The notes beneath the pieces were generated by a model that searched no databases, was not told the origin of the DNA, and worked only from the letters and a program-made list of their open reading frames with translations. A DNA stretch of 64,000 nucleotides from Periconia sp. R9002 (Eukaryota > Ascomycota > Dothideomycetes > Pleosporales > Periconiaceae): positions 220,450 to 284,449 of the forward strand of contig JAMAHW010000049.1 of the NCBI GenBank assembly GCA_023627715.1, written 5' to 3'. This document shows positions 48,003-58,948 of the stretch, one piece after another. Position 1 is the first letter of the stretch. Each line of letters starts with the position of its first letter. Position numbers and translations under genes: made by a program.

Positions 48003-50157
48003 CCCTCGAAGTGCAAATCTGAGCCACTGGCATTCTGAGTTTGCAGATTGCTCTTCCCAATCATCGCCCCGTTTGTAACTTGAAGGTGGCTTTGCTGATA
48101 AATATCGGTTTTGCACAGTCATATAAGACAGGTAACAGGAAGTGAAGTGATTGGTTACACGCCTGCGCTGGAAGTAAATTATTTCGTACTTCTTTTGGAT
48201 GAGGTGCGGTTTGCGAGTATGCTTAACGAGTCTGAGAGTAATCCGCTATTCGTCCGTAAAGGAAAACGAACGACACCGCGTTCGGACGAAATCTAGACTG
48301 GTATGTAACTTGATGATTCTTTCAGAAGACCGATACAGCATTATCAGTCCAACGGAAAAGACAGGAGTTGATTAATTAAAGGCGGACTTGGTGATACAGA
48401 ACGTGAAATAAGGAATATTGGAAAGTAGAGCATTGAGCTACGCATAATATTATGTACCAATAACGATTGTCATCGCGTCGCAATGTGTTTGCGCACGGTA
48501 TCAACATCTCAAAGATAATATAGTAACGTCCTGGCTAATGACATGCACACAGCACTTAAGCAAATTTATGAACACGTGATGATATTATGCACAATCGCTT
48601 GGCGGAAAGTAAGGTATTCTTTGATGGGCCAACGTGAACGTGTAATTCATTGTTACAGTGGAGGGAATAGACTTTTTCCATGCTCGTTAACTTATCAGTT
48701 CTATTCTTAGCAAAATTATCTATGCGGTGCTTCTACAAACACAGCAGCTCGTCAATACCAAATGTAGATTTCCAATGTAGTCATCATCTGATTGATTTGG
48801 ACACTCTAATCGGTGGGCCAGCGCCAATCTTTATTTACAGCGTTTCATCCCGTGGGCCGTAATAATCATTTTTTGGGTGTACCTGTGTCTCTGGCCCTGG
48901 ACGTTTCTGTGTCATAGATCTGCGTACATCTTGCTACTTATCTTTCTAGTTTCATGGTACGACAGTAAGGGATAATAACTAATTCATCAATGAAGTTCCC
49001 TCGCACGTACAAAGGTAAAATGGGCTTCTAAAATCTTATGCGTGTGGCTAGCTCGAGAACACCGCCGCGGCGGGATAGAAAAAGGTAAAGGGTGGTAGGC
49101 TTGGACGTAAGCTCTTTGCTTACACCGCTAATCGTAAGCGCAATAACATCAATGGCATGTTGATAATGATGACCATCTACTAGTATTTGGTGCGCAGCGA
49201 CATACTGCAGCGGTAGTGTTCACCAGTCGTTGAACTTTTGGGGGTGGTGCCTAACCTGGCGTCCTTGCGGTGCTTCTGGTTTTCCACTCTCCTAGTCTCC
49301 CGTCTCCTTATGATTTGGGGGAAGATGGCTCTGCACACGCTCATCTATCTTGAGGGCTCCGCATAAACACCGCATGGCCATGCAAGCTGCCATTCATGCT
49401 GGGAAAGGGTTCAATGAAATGAGCGAGCTGATGGACGTATGGTTGACTAGACAGAATTGAGACAAACGAATAACGTCTCGCTCCCTGAATATTTGCTCCT
49501 CTGTATTTTACTCGCTACAACCTCCTCGAGTGCTACTAGTAACAACAGTGAAGTTTGTGTTATCTGTAAATGCAAAAATACACCCATTCTTGTTGCCCCA
49601 CCGTACCTCGCATGTCGCATATCAGCATGTGCAAAATAGACACTTGAGATGTTCTCGGACTATTTATGCACTCAAGCTAGATGGTTCTATCGAACCGTGG
49701 AACGGAGAGATCTACTAACCATATATTACGTTAGCTTGTATCACGTGCGCATACAGTTGCCGGTGTGCCCGCTGGCCGAGGATGGTACCTATCGTTTTCC
49801 CTCTACCTGTGTCGATACCCAGGGTAGCAATAGGTATTCTGTGATGATCAATCCACATTTCATGCGCTCAAGCTAGCTTTATGCACCAGTGACAGTTTAG
49901 CACCGGCCAGTGGCATTTTAGCACCAGTGACAGTTTATGCACAGACGCAATCCTTTGCGATTGCGTGAATGCTTACAATTCTAACCGACTACGCCGCCCG
50001 ACTTAATGATCGCCAAGTATCGTGCAGCGGAGTATAAGTGAGTGCTTAGATCCTGTCAGTTTCTGCGGAATCTGTTTTCACGACTTTACATTCTATCTAC
50101 CCAACACCACATTACGCAGTGCTTCCTTACGGAGGCCACACATCTCCGACTTTGGTA
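48003..50157. other. AT-rich intergenic region with small direct repeats
   Basis: About 2.2 kb between divergent genes. All frames are short. A repeat cluster and hairpin lie at 49883-49966 (listed separately). No gene or RNA gene supported. Confidence 0.4.
49883..49966. repeat. Direct-repeat cluster followed by a perfect hairpin
   Basis: Two identical copies of gcaccagtgacagttta (49883-49899 and 49921-49937) flank a diverged copy starting gcaccggccagtgg. Eight bases further on, acgcaatc and gattgcgt form an 8-bp perfect stem with a 6-base loop (49945-49966). The pattern resembles a transposon end, but no matching second end was found. Confidence 0.6.
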
Positions 50158-51643
50158 ATGGACGAAGTACGCGCTGCGCTCAGTCCAGACGAAATTATCG
50201 TTTCATCTTCACCAAATTACAAGAAAGAGAGCGAGACTTGGTCGGCCCATAAAAATAAAACCCCAAAATTGGTCGCTCGCCCCAAAACGATAGAGTCGCT
50301 CTCCAGACTACTCAAAGTTCTCAATACAACTGATCTTGACATCAATGTGCGTTGTGGTGGGTGTGGTTCCGCGTCTGCACACGACGTGCTGATTAGCATG
50401 AGCGCTTTTGACCACTTCGAGTTTGACAGCACTGAAGAGGTAGTTACGGTAGGGGCTGGACAGCTATGGAGACACGTTGATGCAAAAATCGAAAAATATG
50501 CGCCGGGATACTCGGTCCCTGGAGCTCGGTGTACCTATGTCGGAGTAGGCGGAGGCACTCTTCAAGGTGGTGTTAGCTGGATGTCTTCCGAGTATGGCCT
50601 TACCTCCGACCCACATAACATGTTGGATGCGCAGATAGTCAAGATGAATGGCGAGATTCTGTGGGCTTCCGAGGAACCTGATCTCTTATGGGCTCTTCGT
50701 GGGGGAGGAGGCCGTTTCGGTGTGGTTACCACTTTCCAACTCAAAGCGTACAGGTACCCCCAGGATATCTATAGCGGTATGATATTGTTCCCCAGAGAAG
50801 CGCTAGAGACGCTGGCGATCGAAGTGCCCAAGTTCGCCGCCCGCAATAGGGATCCAAAAGTTGCGATGCACTTTTACTGTCTTGACCTGACCAATGGTGG
50901 CTTTGTCGGGCAGCCTTCTGTCCCGGGGATCGGCCTAATGGTCTACGACGCTCACGGAGAGAAACATGGTAGAGAGGATGCGTTCAAATGGGCCCTTGAA
51001 ATACCGGGCGCAACCGACACTACACGCTCCATGACTTACAAACAGGTTAATGAACTGAATGGTAGGAGGTGTAGCGCCTGTACATCACATCAAACTGACA
51101 GTTTCTAGACATGTTGGAGCCCAATCGTGGCCTCTCCAATTCAATGATGACGGCGGCTGTGATACCCACAGTCACGTCTGAAATCATTTTACGGACATGG
51201 AAATGGTTCGAGGACACGTTGGCACTGGACGCAAGATTGAATGCGGGCACGTTCGTCCTCATTGAGATGATGCAAGTAGCTGCTTTCAACAGTGTCAAGG
51301 ACAGGACTTTGACCGCATGGCCAAGGGCGGAGAACGGCCGAAACATACTACAGATCGGCGCAGGAGTCCTCAGCCAAGTGTGCACAGAAGAGCTCGAGAC
51401 ATTGGCGAAGAAACGATTAGCTGATGCTGGGCCTGAGATCTTAGATGATTATGCCGTGGAAAATACTCTCCCCAGAGACTTTGAAGACTTCCATGACCCA
51501 GTCAAGGTAGGAAAGCCTATTAAAATACTGTTTTTTGTACCTGCTAATCTCTTCAGATGTTCGGTGAGAATGTGAATAAACTAAGAGCTGTTAAGAAGCG
51601 TGTCGACCCAAACAACAAACTTCGTGGAGCTTATACCCTTTAG
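50158..51643 (+). CDS. FAD-linked oxidase (BBE-like, FAD_binding_4 family)
   Basis: Three exons (50158-51061, 51109-51506, 51557-51643; introns 47 and 50 bp) give 462 residues. LVARPKTIESLSRLL is the entry to the PCMH-type FAD domain; RCGGCGSASAHDVL, GAGQLWRHV, GVGGGTLQGGVSW and RGGGGRFGVVT are successive FAD-contact blocks. The short last exon ends VDPNNKLRGAYTL, the berberine-bridge (BBE) C-terminal motif. The His that carries covalent FAD in many members (GGHS) is replaced in GGCGSA, so FAD may be bound by Cys or non-covalently. No signal peptide is present, unlike secreted BBE oxidases, so it is probably intracellular. 50158 is the first in-frame ATG. It may oxidise a small metabolite or sugar; no pathway context is visible. 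Confidence 0.88.
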
Positions 51644-53037
51644 GGGGCACTTCAAAAATAGTAGTTGATTTACCTAAGCTATCTTGAATGGCGACTCCGA
51701 GCCTATCCACCCCCTTATTCCTGTTGAAGGCTGCTTGTGATTTGCTAATGACATCAATTGGGAAGCTGTTTTTATCTGTGACGAGGCTTAATATTGTATT
51801 GCCTGATTGTTTCAGCCGAAAAAGAAAATACGGGCCATGTCCATACCCCGAGTCAGTAGCGTGGCTCTGTCCATACCAGCTCCCTATCGAGACATCAGGT
51901 GAAAGCTGTGTTAGTTAACCAAGGGCATACTCCAGCTCCTGCGCACTAGCTCTTCACGCTAAATGTGTATCTGATAGAAAGCAATTTGATGTGCCATCAT
52001 TTTCTTCCAAATATTTGAGATTCTTTTATTGCTGGTGACTTACTTTCGATCTGTTAAACCTCGCAGTCGTATGTGAAGATCGATTCACTCATTGTTCCAT
52101 CAATGTGATGCCTACTACAATTCTTGGCGTAAAAGAGAAATTTTTGAGGCCTCAGCGATTCAGTTCCTCAATTGAAGTTTCAATAGAGCTCAAAGTGGTA
52201 GCGTCTTAGAGCGTAAGAAGTTGTGGTAGGTTGTATTGAGTGGGGCGTTGACTGACTCTGGGTGTCAAGTGCAGCACGTTAGTCATGAAACACACTACGT
52301 GCACTTCACCACGACATAGAACATAGAGTGAAAGTTTTGACGTTGTCATCCTCAACACTTAGAATTGATCACCAGGCAAATGCTGAATCGCGCACAAGGC
52401 GTAGGAAGCATGGAAAGCGTGGTAGGCAAAGAATGAAACGATAGTCTGCTAATCTAAGTTTTGTCGATGTTTGTTTTTGGAGTTGGCGAACACGATAGCG
52501 CGAACGCGATCCGCTTAAGACCCACCTCCCCTATATGATTCAAGCGACCTGGGCCAGGATCAGCGTTGCTAGTATACTCAATTTGGAATCGAAACATCCA
52601 AATTTGGTCGCTTTGTTATAGCCCTTTCCTTGGACGATCAAACAGCGGAGTCAGGCTAGGCGCAATTGGGAGTGATGAGTACCCATACAATGGCACAATC
52701 GACGCTAGAATGAGTTGCCAGAGTAAAGTAGGGTATTGATAGTGCAGTTTCAGAGTCGTGGGCTGTCGAGAAGATACTAGGAGCCTCAACGTAGCTATGC
52801 ATTACTATGTACAGATTATTCACCACTTTGGATGAGCACTTCAACTATATAAGGGCTTGAGAAACTGCCCTTTGCAGGAATCATCATCATTCCAGTCTTT
52901 CGCTTCTTCTTTACTACTACTACAAAAGCCTTTGGTCTTTTTTTTACATTCGCTACAACACGTTTACAATCACTCGCTTTAAACAAACTTCCATTCGTTG
53001 AAACATCTCATAACTCTTCAATTCTTCAACCGACAAC
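51644..53037. other. Intergenic region upstream of the Gly-rich protein gene
   Basis: Contains the promoter of the Gly-rich protein gene with a TATATAAG at 52846-52853 and a pyrimidine-rich leader with repeated CTA at about 52911-52925. No gene supported. Confidence 0.4.
52846..52853 (+). promoter_or_regulatory. Putative TATA box of the Gly-rich protein gene
   Basis: TATATAAG 185 bp upstream of the start codon, followed by a C/T-rich leader, the arrangement seen in highly expressed fungal genes. Confidence 0.45.
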
Positions 53038-54384
53038 ATGCGTTTCGCAAACACTGCCCTCGCTGTCTCTTCCATTTTCGCGGCAACTTCGCTCGCCGCG
53101 CCCGCCGTTCAGGCTCCTACCGCTAATGCCGTGGACCTTGACCGACGCACCTTCGGCCTTCTCTCTGGCGCCTTGAAGGGGAAAACAGGTATTGGAGCTG
53201 GTATTGGAGCTGGTCTTGGGGGCTCTGCTAGCGGGTCTCTGGGGGGCTCTGCCGGCGGGTCGGTTGGTCTGGGTGGCCATGGTGGCGCTGGCCTTGGGGG
53301 ACTTCTCGGGCTGGGTGGACATGGTGGTGCCGGTGCCGGTGGCCACATCGGTGGAGGAGGCTCCATTAGCGGTGGGGGTTCCATAGGAGGAGAGGGCGGT
53401 GCGGGTGGCGAATCTGGTTACGATAATTCCGGCGACGACTCTGGTTACGATGATTCCGGCGACGACTCTGGTGATGATTATTCCGGAGACGAGGGCGATT
53501 CTGGAGACTCTGACGATTCTTCTGATGACTCTGGAGACTCTTCTGACTACTCCGGTGAAATTGGTGCAGGTGCAGGTGGATCTGTCGGCGGAGGAGTTGA
53601 GGGATCTGGCTCAATCGGGGGGTCTGGCTCAATCGGAGGCGGTGTGAGCGGAGGAGCAGGTGCCGGAGGGGATGCTTCGGCAGGCGGTGATGCTTCGGCA
53701 GGCGGTGATGCTTCAGCAGGAGGTGACGCTTCAGCAGGAGGTGACGCTTCGGCAGGCGGTGACGCTGGGGCTGATTTCACATTTGCACCGCAACTCAACG
53801 GCTGCCTCCAGTCCGTCAAGGAAACCACTGCCAAGATCAACGCTACCATCTCCGGAGACCTGTCCAACAAGGCCGAGATCATCGCCTCAGTGAAGGCTGA
53901 TTTCCTCGTCATTGCCCAGCTCCTCAGTTCCGTTTCGGCTGAAATTTCCGGCGGGCTCTCTGGGAACATTGGAGCCGGTGCCGAATTCAAAGGTCAAGTC
54001 GCCGGTCTCGTCTTTGGTATCTTTGCCGAGATTCTCTTCACTGTCAAGGGTTGCCTTGATGCTCTCAAAATTTGTAAGTATCCCTCTCCTTCCTCCACTG
54101 TCCTGTCCACACAACGTTTCTACATTTCCTTACGCATCGCTAACATCTCTTTAGCTGTCTTTGAACTCCTTGGTGCCTCCGTCTACCTTGTCCTTTCTGC
54201 ATGCCTTAGCTTGGTCAGCTGCCTTAACATCTACGCCGACGGTTGTCTCTCTCTGGTATTTGGCCTTCTGGGCGGAGTCAAGGGTGTTCTTGGAGGTGTC
54301 CTTGGTGGTCTTTTCGGCAACCTCAAGACCATTCTTGGTGGTGGTTTCAGCCTCATCGGTGGCATCATGGGCTGCCTTTTCTAA
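53038..54384 (+). CDS. Secreted Gly/Asp/Ser-rich repeat protein
   Basis: Two exons (53038-54073 and 54155-54384, intron 81 bp) give 421 residues. Residues 1-26 are a signal peptide ending in an AxA-type site, and a DRR Kex2-like site follows at about 36. The region 50-125 is Gly/Ala-rich. Residues 125-180 are acidic and consist of repeated Tyr-Asp-Ser-Gly-Asp units. An exact six-residue array (GGDASA, six units) lies at about 210-245. The C-terminal 175 residues are quite different: a hydrophobic helical domain with evenly spaced Cys (NGC, KGC, SAC, SC, DGC, GC) ending in repeated LGG units. I do not recognise a named family. It is probably a cell-wall, matrix or surface protein with a disordered, calcium-binding-like acidic stretch and a membrane-active or assembling C-terminus; this is inference. 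Confidence 0.8.
   Translation: MRFANTALAVSSIFAATSLAAPAVQAPTANAVDLDRRTFGLLSGALKGKTGIGAGIGAGLGGSASGSLGGSAGGSVGLGGHGGAGLGGLLGLGGHGGAGAGGHIGGGGSISGGGSIGGEGGAGGESGYDNSGDDSGYDDSGDDSGDDYSGDEGDSGDSDDSSDDSGDSSDYSGEIGAGAGGSVGGGVEGSGSIGGSGSIGGGVSGGAGAGGDASAGGDASAGGDASAGGDASAGGDASAGGDAGADFTFAPQLNGCLQSVKETTAKINATISGDLSNKAEIIASVKADFLVIAQLLSSVSAEISGGLSGNIGAGAEFKGQVAGLVFGIFAEILFTVKGCLDALKICKYPSPSSTVLSTQRFYISLRIANISLAVFELLGASVYLVLSACLSLVSCLNIYADGCLSLVFGLLGGVKGVLGGVLGGLFGNLKTILGGGFSLIGGIMGCLF
53665..53772 (+). repeat. 18-bp coding tandem repeat, six units
   Basis: Six units of 18 bp (ggcggtgatgcttcggca type) coding GGDASA; differences are third-position changes only, except in the last unit, which suggests selection on the peptide. 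Confidence 0.9.
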
Positions 54385-55350
54385 GCAACGTGTTTGCTTG
54401 ATCCGCTAGCGAAGAAGTTCGCTACAACACGAGAAGCGAGAGCTGCTCGAAAGCTCGAGTTTGAAAGGATAGTCTGGGATGTCATTCATGCACGGATACA
54501 CATCCTTAGATGGCTGGTTCCCTATCTGAAGTTTACGGGAGTTTTGTTTTGTTTTTGACGTATGCGACCGTTTCAGTCACTCCTTTTTTTGTTTATAATA
54601 GCACGGCACTCCTGGAAAAGTGATATAATAAAGATATTCGCCAATAAGCTGCTTCAGTTTAGAATAATGCTATAAGTTTTGGTTAGCAGCATACACATAA
54701 TCGTCCTCAGTTCTGTGCACTTCCTTAGCCAGGACGCTACATACTGTCCTATCCTTCTTACCTATGTTGATACCGTGGTCAAATACATTGCATCGCGATG
54801 AGAATTGAGCTTTTTATCGTCATCAGCTCCCAAAGATTATGTGTGCCAAACTGCATTATCTGTTTCCGTAATCTAAAATTGACATATACATCATGAGCCA
54901 GGGTCAGGGTGATGGCGATCACGTGAGTCGGCCCGTGGTGTCGTCCAAGGTTCGAAAATCCAATTCAATTCAGGATACGGTGAAAGCTTCTGTATGCGAT
55001 GAATACCACAAAATTTAAAATCAAGGGCAAAGTATTATGGCCACCAACTGGAAGGGTTTCAATCATGCTTGGGATGAAGCTTCGACAGGTTCAACACAGA
55101 CATGCGCAGGTACACATAATGTTGACACCGGCCCATTCGGCTTTTAATTCATCCGGAGTTGGTTCAGATAAACACTTTCATGGGGAAATTATTTGCATTG
55201 GAAAATAATATCCATTCTTTTAGCAGATTTCGACTTACTATTCCGGATTCACACATCATGTGAAAGCGATTGTCATCTAGAAAGGAAATATTGCTTCCAA
55301 ATCAATCTGTGAACATCAATACTGATCTTCTCGTGCAACGCTAAACCAAG
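54385..55350. other. Intergenic region, no gene supported
   Basis: 3' flank of the Gly-rich protein gene, AT-rich, no coding frame. Confidence 0.4.
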
Positions 55351-55519
55351 TACAGGGGGGCGGTGCATCGGGACGCTGCATTTCGGGAGGTTGGTGTATT
55401 CACTAACGATTGACTAATTGTATCAAACGGAGGAGAAAGGTCTAACATCTGATTTGTATAGAGATACAGTTAAGCTGAACCTCCCGATATGCGGCGTCCC
55501 GATGCACTATCCCCCTGTA
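55351..55519. mobile_element. MITE-like element, family B, long terminal inverted repeats
   Basis: Between two TA dinucleotides lies a 165-bp element whose ends begin cagggggg and, inverted, caggggga. The arms match for about 40 bp (ending tcgggaggtt) with five mismatches, four of them transitions. The centre of about 85 bp has no reading frame. The arms could fold into a long hairpin. This fits a non-autonomous TA-inserting element unrelated to family A. Confidence 0.75.
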
Positions 55520-56239
55520 CAAACTCGTACATAACTACCTCATTGAGGCAGAAGGAAGGCTTATGTACGCCGTGTAGCTTATCGAAATCTCGGCTAAATT
55601 GGCTGCAACGCTTCTCCAATCAAGCATCACCTATTTCAAAGGCTGTATTTCAGTCAGGGCTGCCGTGCTTATGAATGCTGATCATTACTTGCATTCAGCA
55701 TCCCGGTTGTTATCGATTTCATCAGTTCATCAAATCCGCAGATGATTATTCCCGCACCGAGGTTTCATCGTGCCATCGTCACATCATGGACATAAGGAGT
55801 GGAAGTGAGCTCGTTCTTGCGCTAATGCGGAGTTACCGTTTCATAAGGAAACACCTCTCCACAACACCAAGCAATTATTTTTCCCACAACGTGAGGGTAC
55901 ATACGATAAGCTTTGCCATGGTGGGTGCGGCGTTCGGCTTAGCAACCAAGAAATCGATCGGTAAAGGCTTAATCGGCGGCCGGAATCTCCGCATTAGGCA
56001 GGTCGACATACGCCCCGCCCAATCTACCCATTCCAACACGCGGAGGAACACGCTATGGCTGCAAAGCTTCATAGAGCTTATCGCAGACTAGCTGCTTGTG
56101 GTGCTTTAATATTGTCGCGGATGCCAGTGCTGTTATCATATATTGCTGCCCATTCCCCAGTTGTTGCGTTCGCTTTTCCACTTTGCGGTCGGTCTTTTGG
56201 CTCGCTAACAAGTCCTAATTGCCCTCGCTCCTCGCCATA
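55520..56239. other. Intergenic region 5' of the second POT gene
   Basis: About 720 bp with short broken frames; the promoter of the POT gene must lie in its right part. No gene supported. Confidence 0.35.
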
Positions 56240-58343
56240 ATGACAACTCTAGTGCTTCCCGAGGCTGATCAGTATGTCATAATATCATATGCGCTGTGCT
56301 TCTTCTTTTGCTGACCAGCACAGGCTACACCAGGCGCTGGATTTGCCTGACAAAAACAACAAGACCACCGATCTCGCAGGCGCACCTCTTGATCCCACGG
56401 CCGGCGCTGTGATCGCAGACGAAAAAGCAGTCGAAGCTTCTGCGCAACCATCACAAAAAGTCGGAGGCCTCTCAACACAGTACGACGATGACGAGATCCG
56501 CGGCGAGCCCCCTACCGAGGAAGAGAAACGCACTTTGAGGAGAATCGGAGATCCATTACCCAAATCTGCCTTTCTTGTTGCAATCGTCGAGTTGTGTGAA
56601 CGATTCACCTACTATGGTGCATCGGGTCTCTTCCAAAACTATATCCAGAGGCCGTTGGACGGGAGTCAAGGCCGTGGTGCCCTTGGTATGGGTCACCAGG
56701 GTGCTACTGGGCTGTCGACCTTTTTCCAGTTCTGGTGCTATGGTATGCCAGCGTCTATTCCATTACAAAGTCTTCACCCGTGCTAATGATCTCAGTCACC
56801 CCCATCCTAGGTGCTATCATTGCTGATCAGTATCTTGGAAAGTACAACACCATCCTTATCTTTTGCGTTGTCTATATTATTGGCCTTTTGATTCTTACTT
56901 TCACTTCCTTGCCCGTTGCACTGCAGCATGGCAGTGGCCTGGGAGGATTTGTTGTATCTATTGTCATTATTGGATTGGGCACAGGTGGGATCAAATCCAA
57001 TGTTGCTCCTCTGATTGCTGATCAGTACAAACGACGTCAAATGGCTATTGGTACGTATATTCCGATTAAAATTACTGGAAGATTCAGCCCCATGATTCTA
57101 AGATGCTACGAGTTGATGCATGCCTGCTTGCGCTTTTGCTGACTTTGCGTTCCGTCCCGCAGGTACCGACCCGAAAACAGGCGAGCGCGTTATTATTGAC
57201 CCCGCCATCACGATCCAGAGAATTTACATGATATTTTACTGGTGTATCAACATTGGCTGTCTCGCGCTGCTTCCTACACCTTACATGGAGCGTGACCTTG
57301 GATTTTGGACAGCCTATCTTCTCTGTACTTGCGTCTTCCTTGTTGGAACATTGGTACTTGTGCTGGGCCGAAAACTCTATATTGTGCGACCGCCTCAGGG
57401 CTCAGTTATTACTGATGCGTTCCGTGTTCTCTGGATTTCTATCACCAACCGGAACATGGATGCGGCCAAGCCTTCGTTTCACGCCGAAGCTGGTAAAGAC
57501 ACAAGCAAATTGCGTTGGAATGATAAATTTGTAGACGAGGTGAAGCGAGCTTTAGTGGCCTGCAAAGTTTTCACATTCTATCCAATCTACTGGGTTGTCT
57601 ACGGACAGGTGAGTCCGACATCATATTCACCTCTCCTTCCTGAAATTTGATCTAACGCAGTTCACTTGCAGTTTTCGGGCAACTTCGTCAGTCAGGCTGC
57701 GCAAATGCGTGGTCACGGTATTCCCAATGATCTGATGCAAAACTTTGACCCAATCGCTATCATTGTGTTTCTCCCTATACTCGACCGCTTCGTCTATCCA
57801 ATGATGCGGAAACGAGGCATTCCTTTCCCGCCTATCAACAGAATCGTTGCGGGTTTCTGGTTTGCCAGTATGGCCATGGTCTGGGCCGGCGTTCTCCAGT
57901 ATTATATCTACAAAGCCGGGCCATGCTTCAACTCACCCCTCTGCGACGCTGATATTGTGGACGGTGTACATATGGGTAATGACATCCATATCGCTGCGCA
58001 AACCGGCGCGTATATGCTCATTGGTATCTCCGAGATTTTCGCATCCGTCACAGGGCTGGAATATGCTTATACGAAAGCCCCACCCAGTATGAAATCGTTC
58101 GTGCAGTCAATGTATCTCTTGACGAACGCTTTTGGGTCCGCAATTTCGGAAGGATTAAATCCCGTACTTATCGATCCCAAGGTTCAATGGATGTATGTTG
58201 GATTGGCGATCTCAAGTTTCGTGGCAGGTTGCTTGATTTGGATTCTTTTCCATCACCTCAATGAGACGGAGGAGGAGATGAATGCCCTCGAGAAGGACTA
58301 CGGTGACGAAACACCAGCCGAGAGCATTCATGAAAAGGCTTAG
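56240..58343 (+). CDS. POT/PTR2-family proton-coupled oligopeptide transporter (second copy)
   Basis: Five exons (56240-56271, 56324-56742, 56796-57050, 57163-57608, 57672-58343) give 607 residues. ELCERFTYYGASG is the ExxER motif; GAIIADQYLGKY is the TM2/TM3 signature; GTGGIKSNVAPLIADQY and GERVIIDPAITIQRIYM are strongly PTR2-like, and FASVTGLEYAYTKAP is shared nearly word for word with the protein at 39-41 kb. The N-terminal 90 residues are hydrophilic and acidic, probably cytoplasmic. It would import small peptides. It has five exons where the other POT has three, and none of the introns appears to be at the same place, so this is not a recent tandem duplicate. The acceptor of intron 1 was chosen at 56323 because only this keeps frame. 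Confidence 0.92.
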
Positions 58344-58948
58344 AGGGCTGCTGACGAGCATTATTTTGCCAGAGAAAAGGCAATAGCCGAATGGATGATG
58401 TTATTGTTAATAGAGGGGCTGCTAAACCTAGATGATTACTCGCACGAAATGGGATAGCAAGCCCCTCAAGCTGGCGTGGGACACATAGCCCGCATTTCTC
58501 ACGTCACAGAATTCATGTCCAATACCTTCCTAGAACGTGCTTGTACCTTTCAGGTTTTGAATAAGTGAGATAAAGCACTGTTTCATTGACAATTGATTGA
58601 TACTCTCCGCGCGCGATCAGGGCAGTACATGCGAACGGGCCTCAAATCGCATGCTGGACTTGAGTCTGAAAATCACTGTCAAGAGTTTCTCTGGGTCTGG
58701 CTTCAAGCACCCACTGCTCTTGCTACTTCAAACGGTAGAGACCGAAAAGACATCACAACCACAAGAGTAAGAAGCTTCTTCATGATTTAGGACTCTTTGG
58801 AGATTTCTAAGATGACATTCCACAAACCAAGAAAACCCCTTTCAAATCGTGGTTTCAATTGACACGAAATTGTGCGAATGCTTAATTATCAACCAATGAA
58901 CATCACGTTTATCCCACAGAAATGATCATCGACTTGAGAACCGTATCC
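58344..58948. other. Intergenic region between convergent genes
   Basis: 3' flanks of the POT and esterase genes; no gene seen. Confidence 0.4.

Noticed and set aside
42109..51643. Possible secondary-metabolite cluster (hydrolase, zinc finger, NmrA-like protein, FAD oxidase)
   Set aside because: There is no backbone synthase, the genes point in different directions and are separated by 1-2 kb AT-rich gaps, and the zinc-finger gene is decayed.
53109..53990. Pro-rich minus-strand frames of 91 and 147 codons under the Gly-rich protein gene
   Set aside because: Pro codons are the complement of Gly codons; this is an expected antisense artefact of the GGN repeats.
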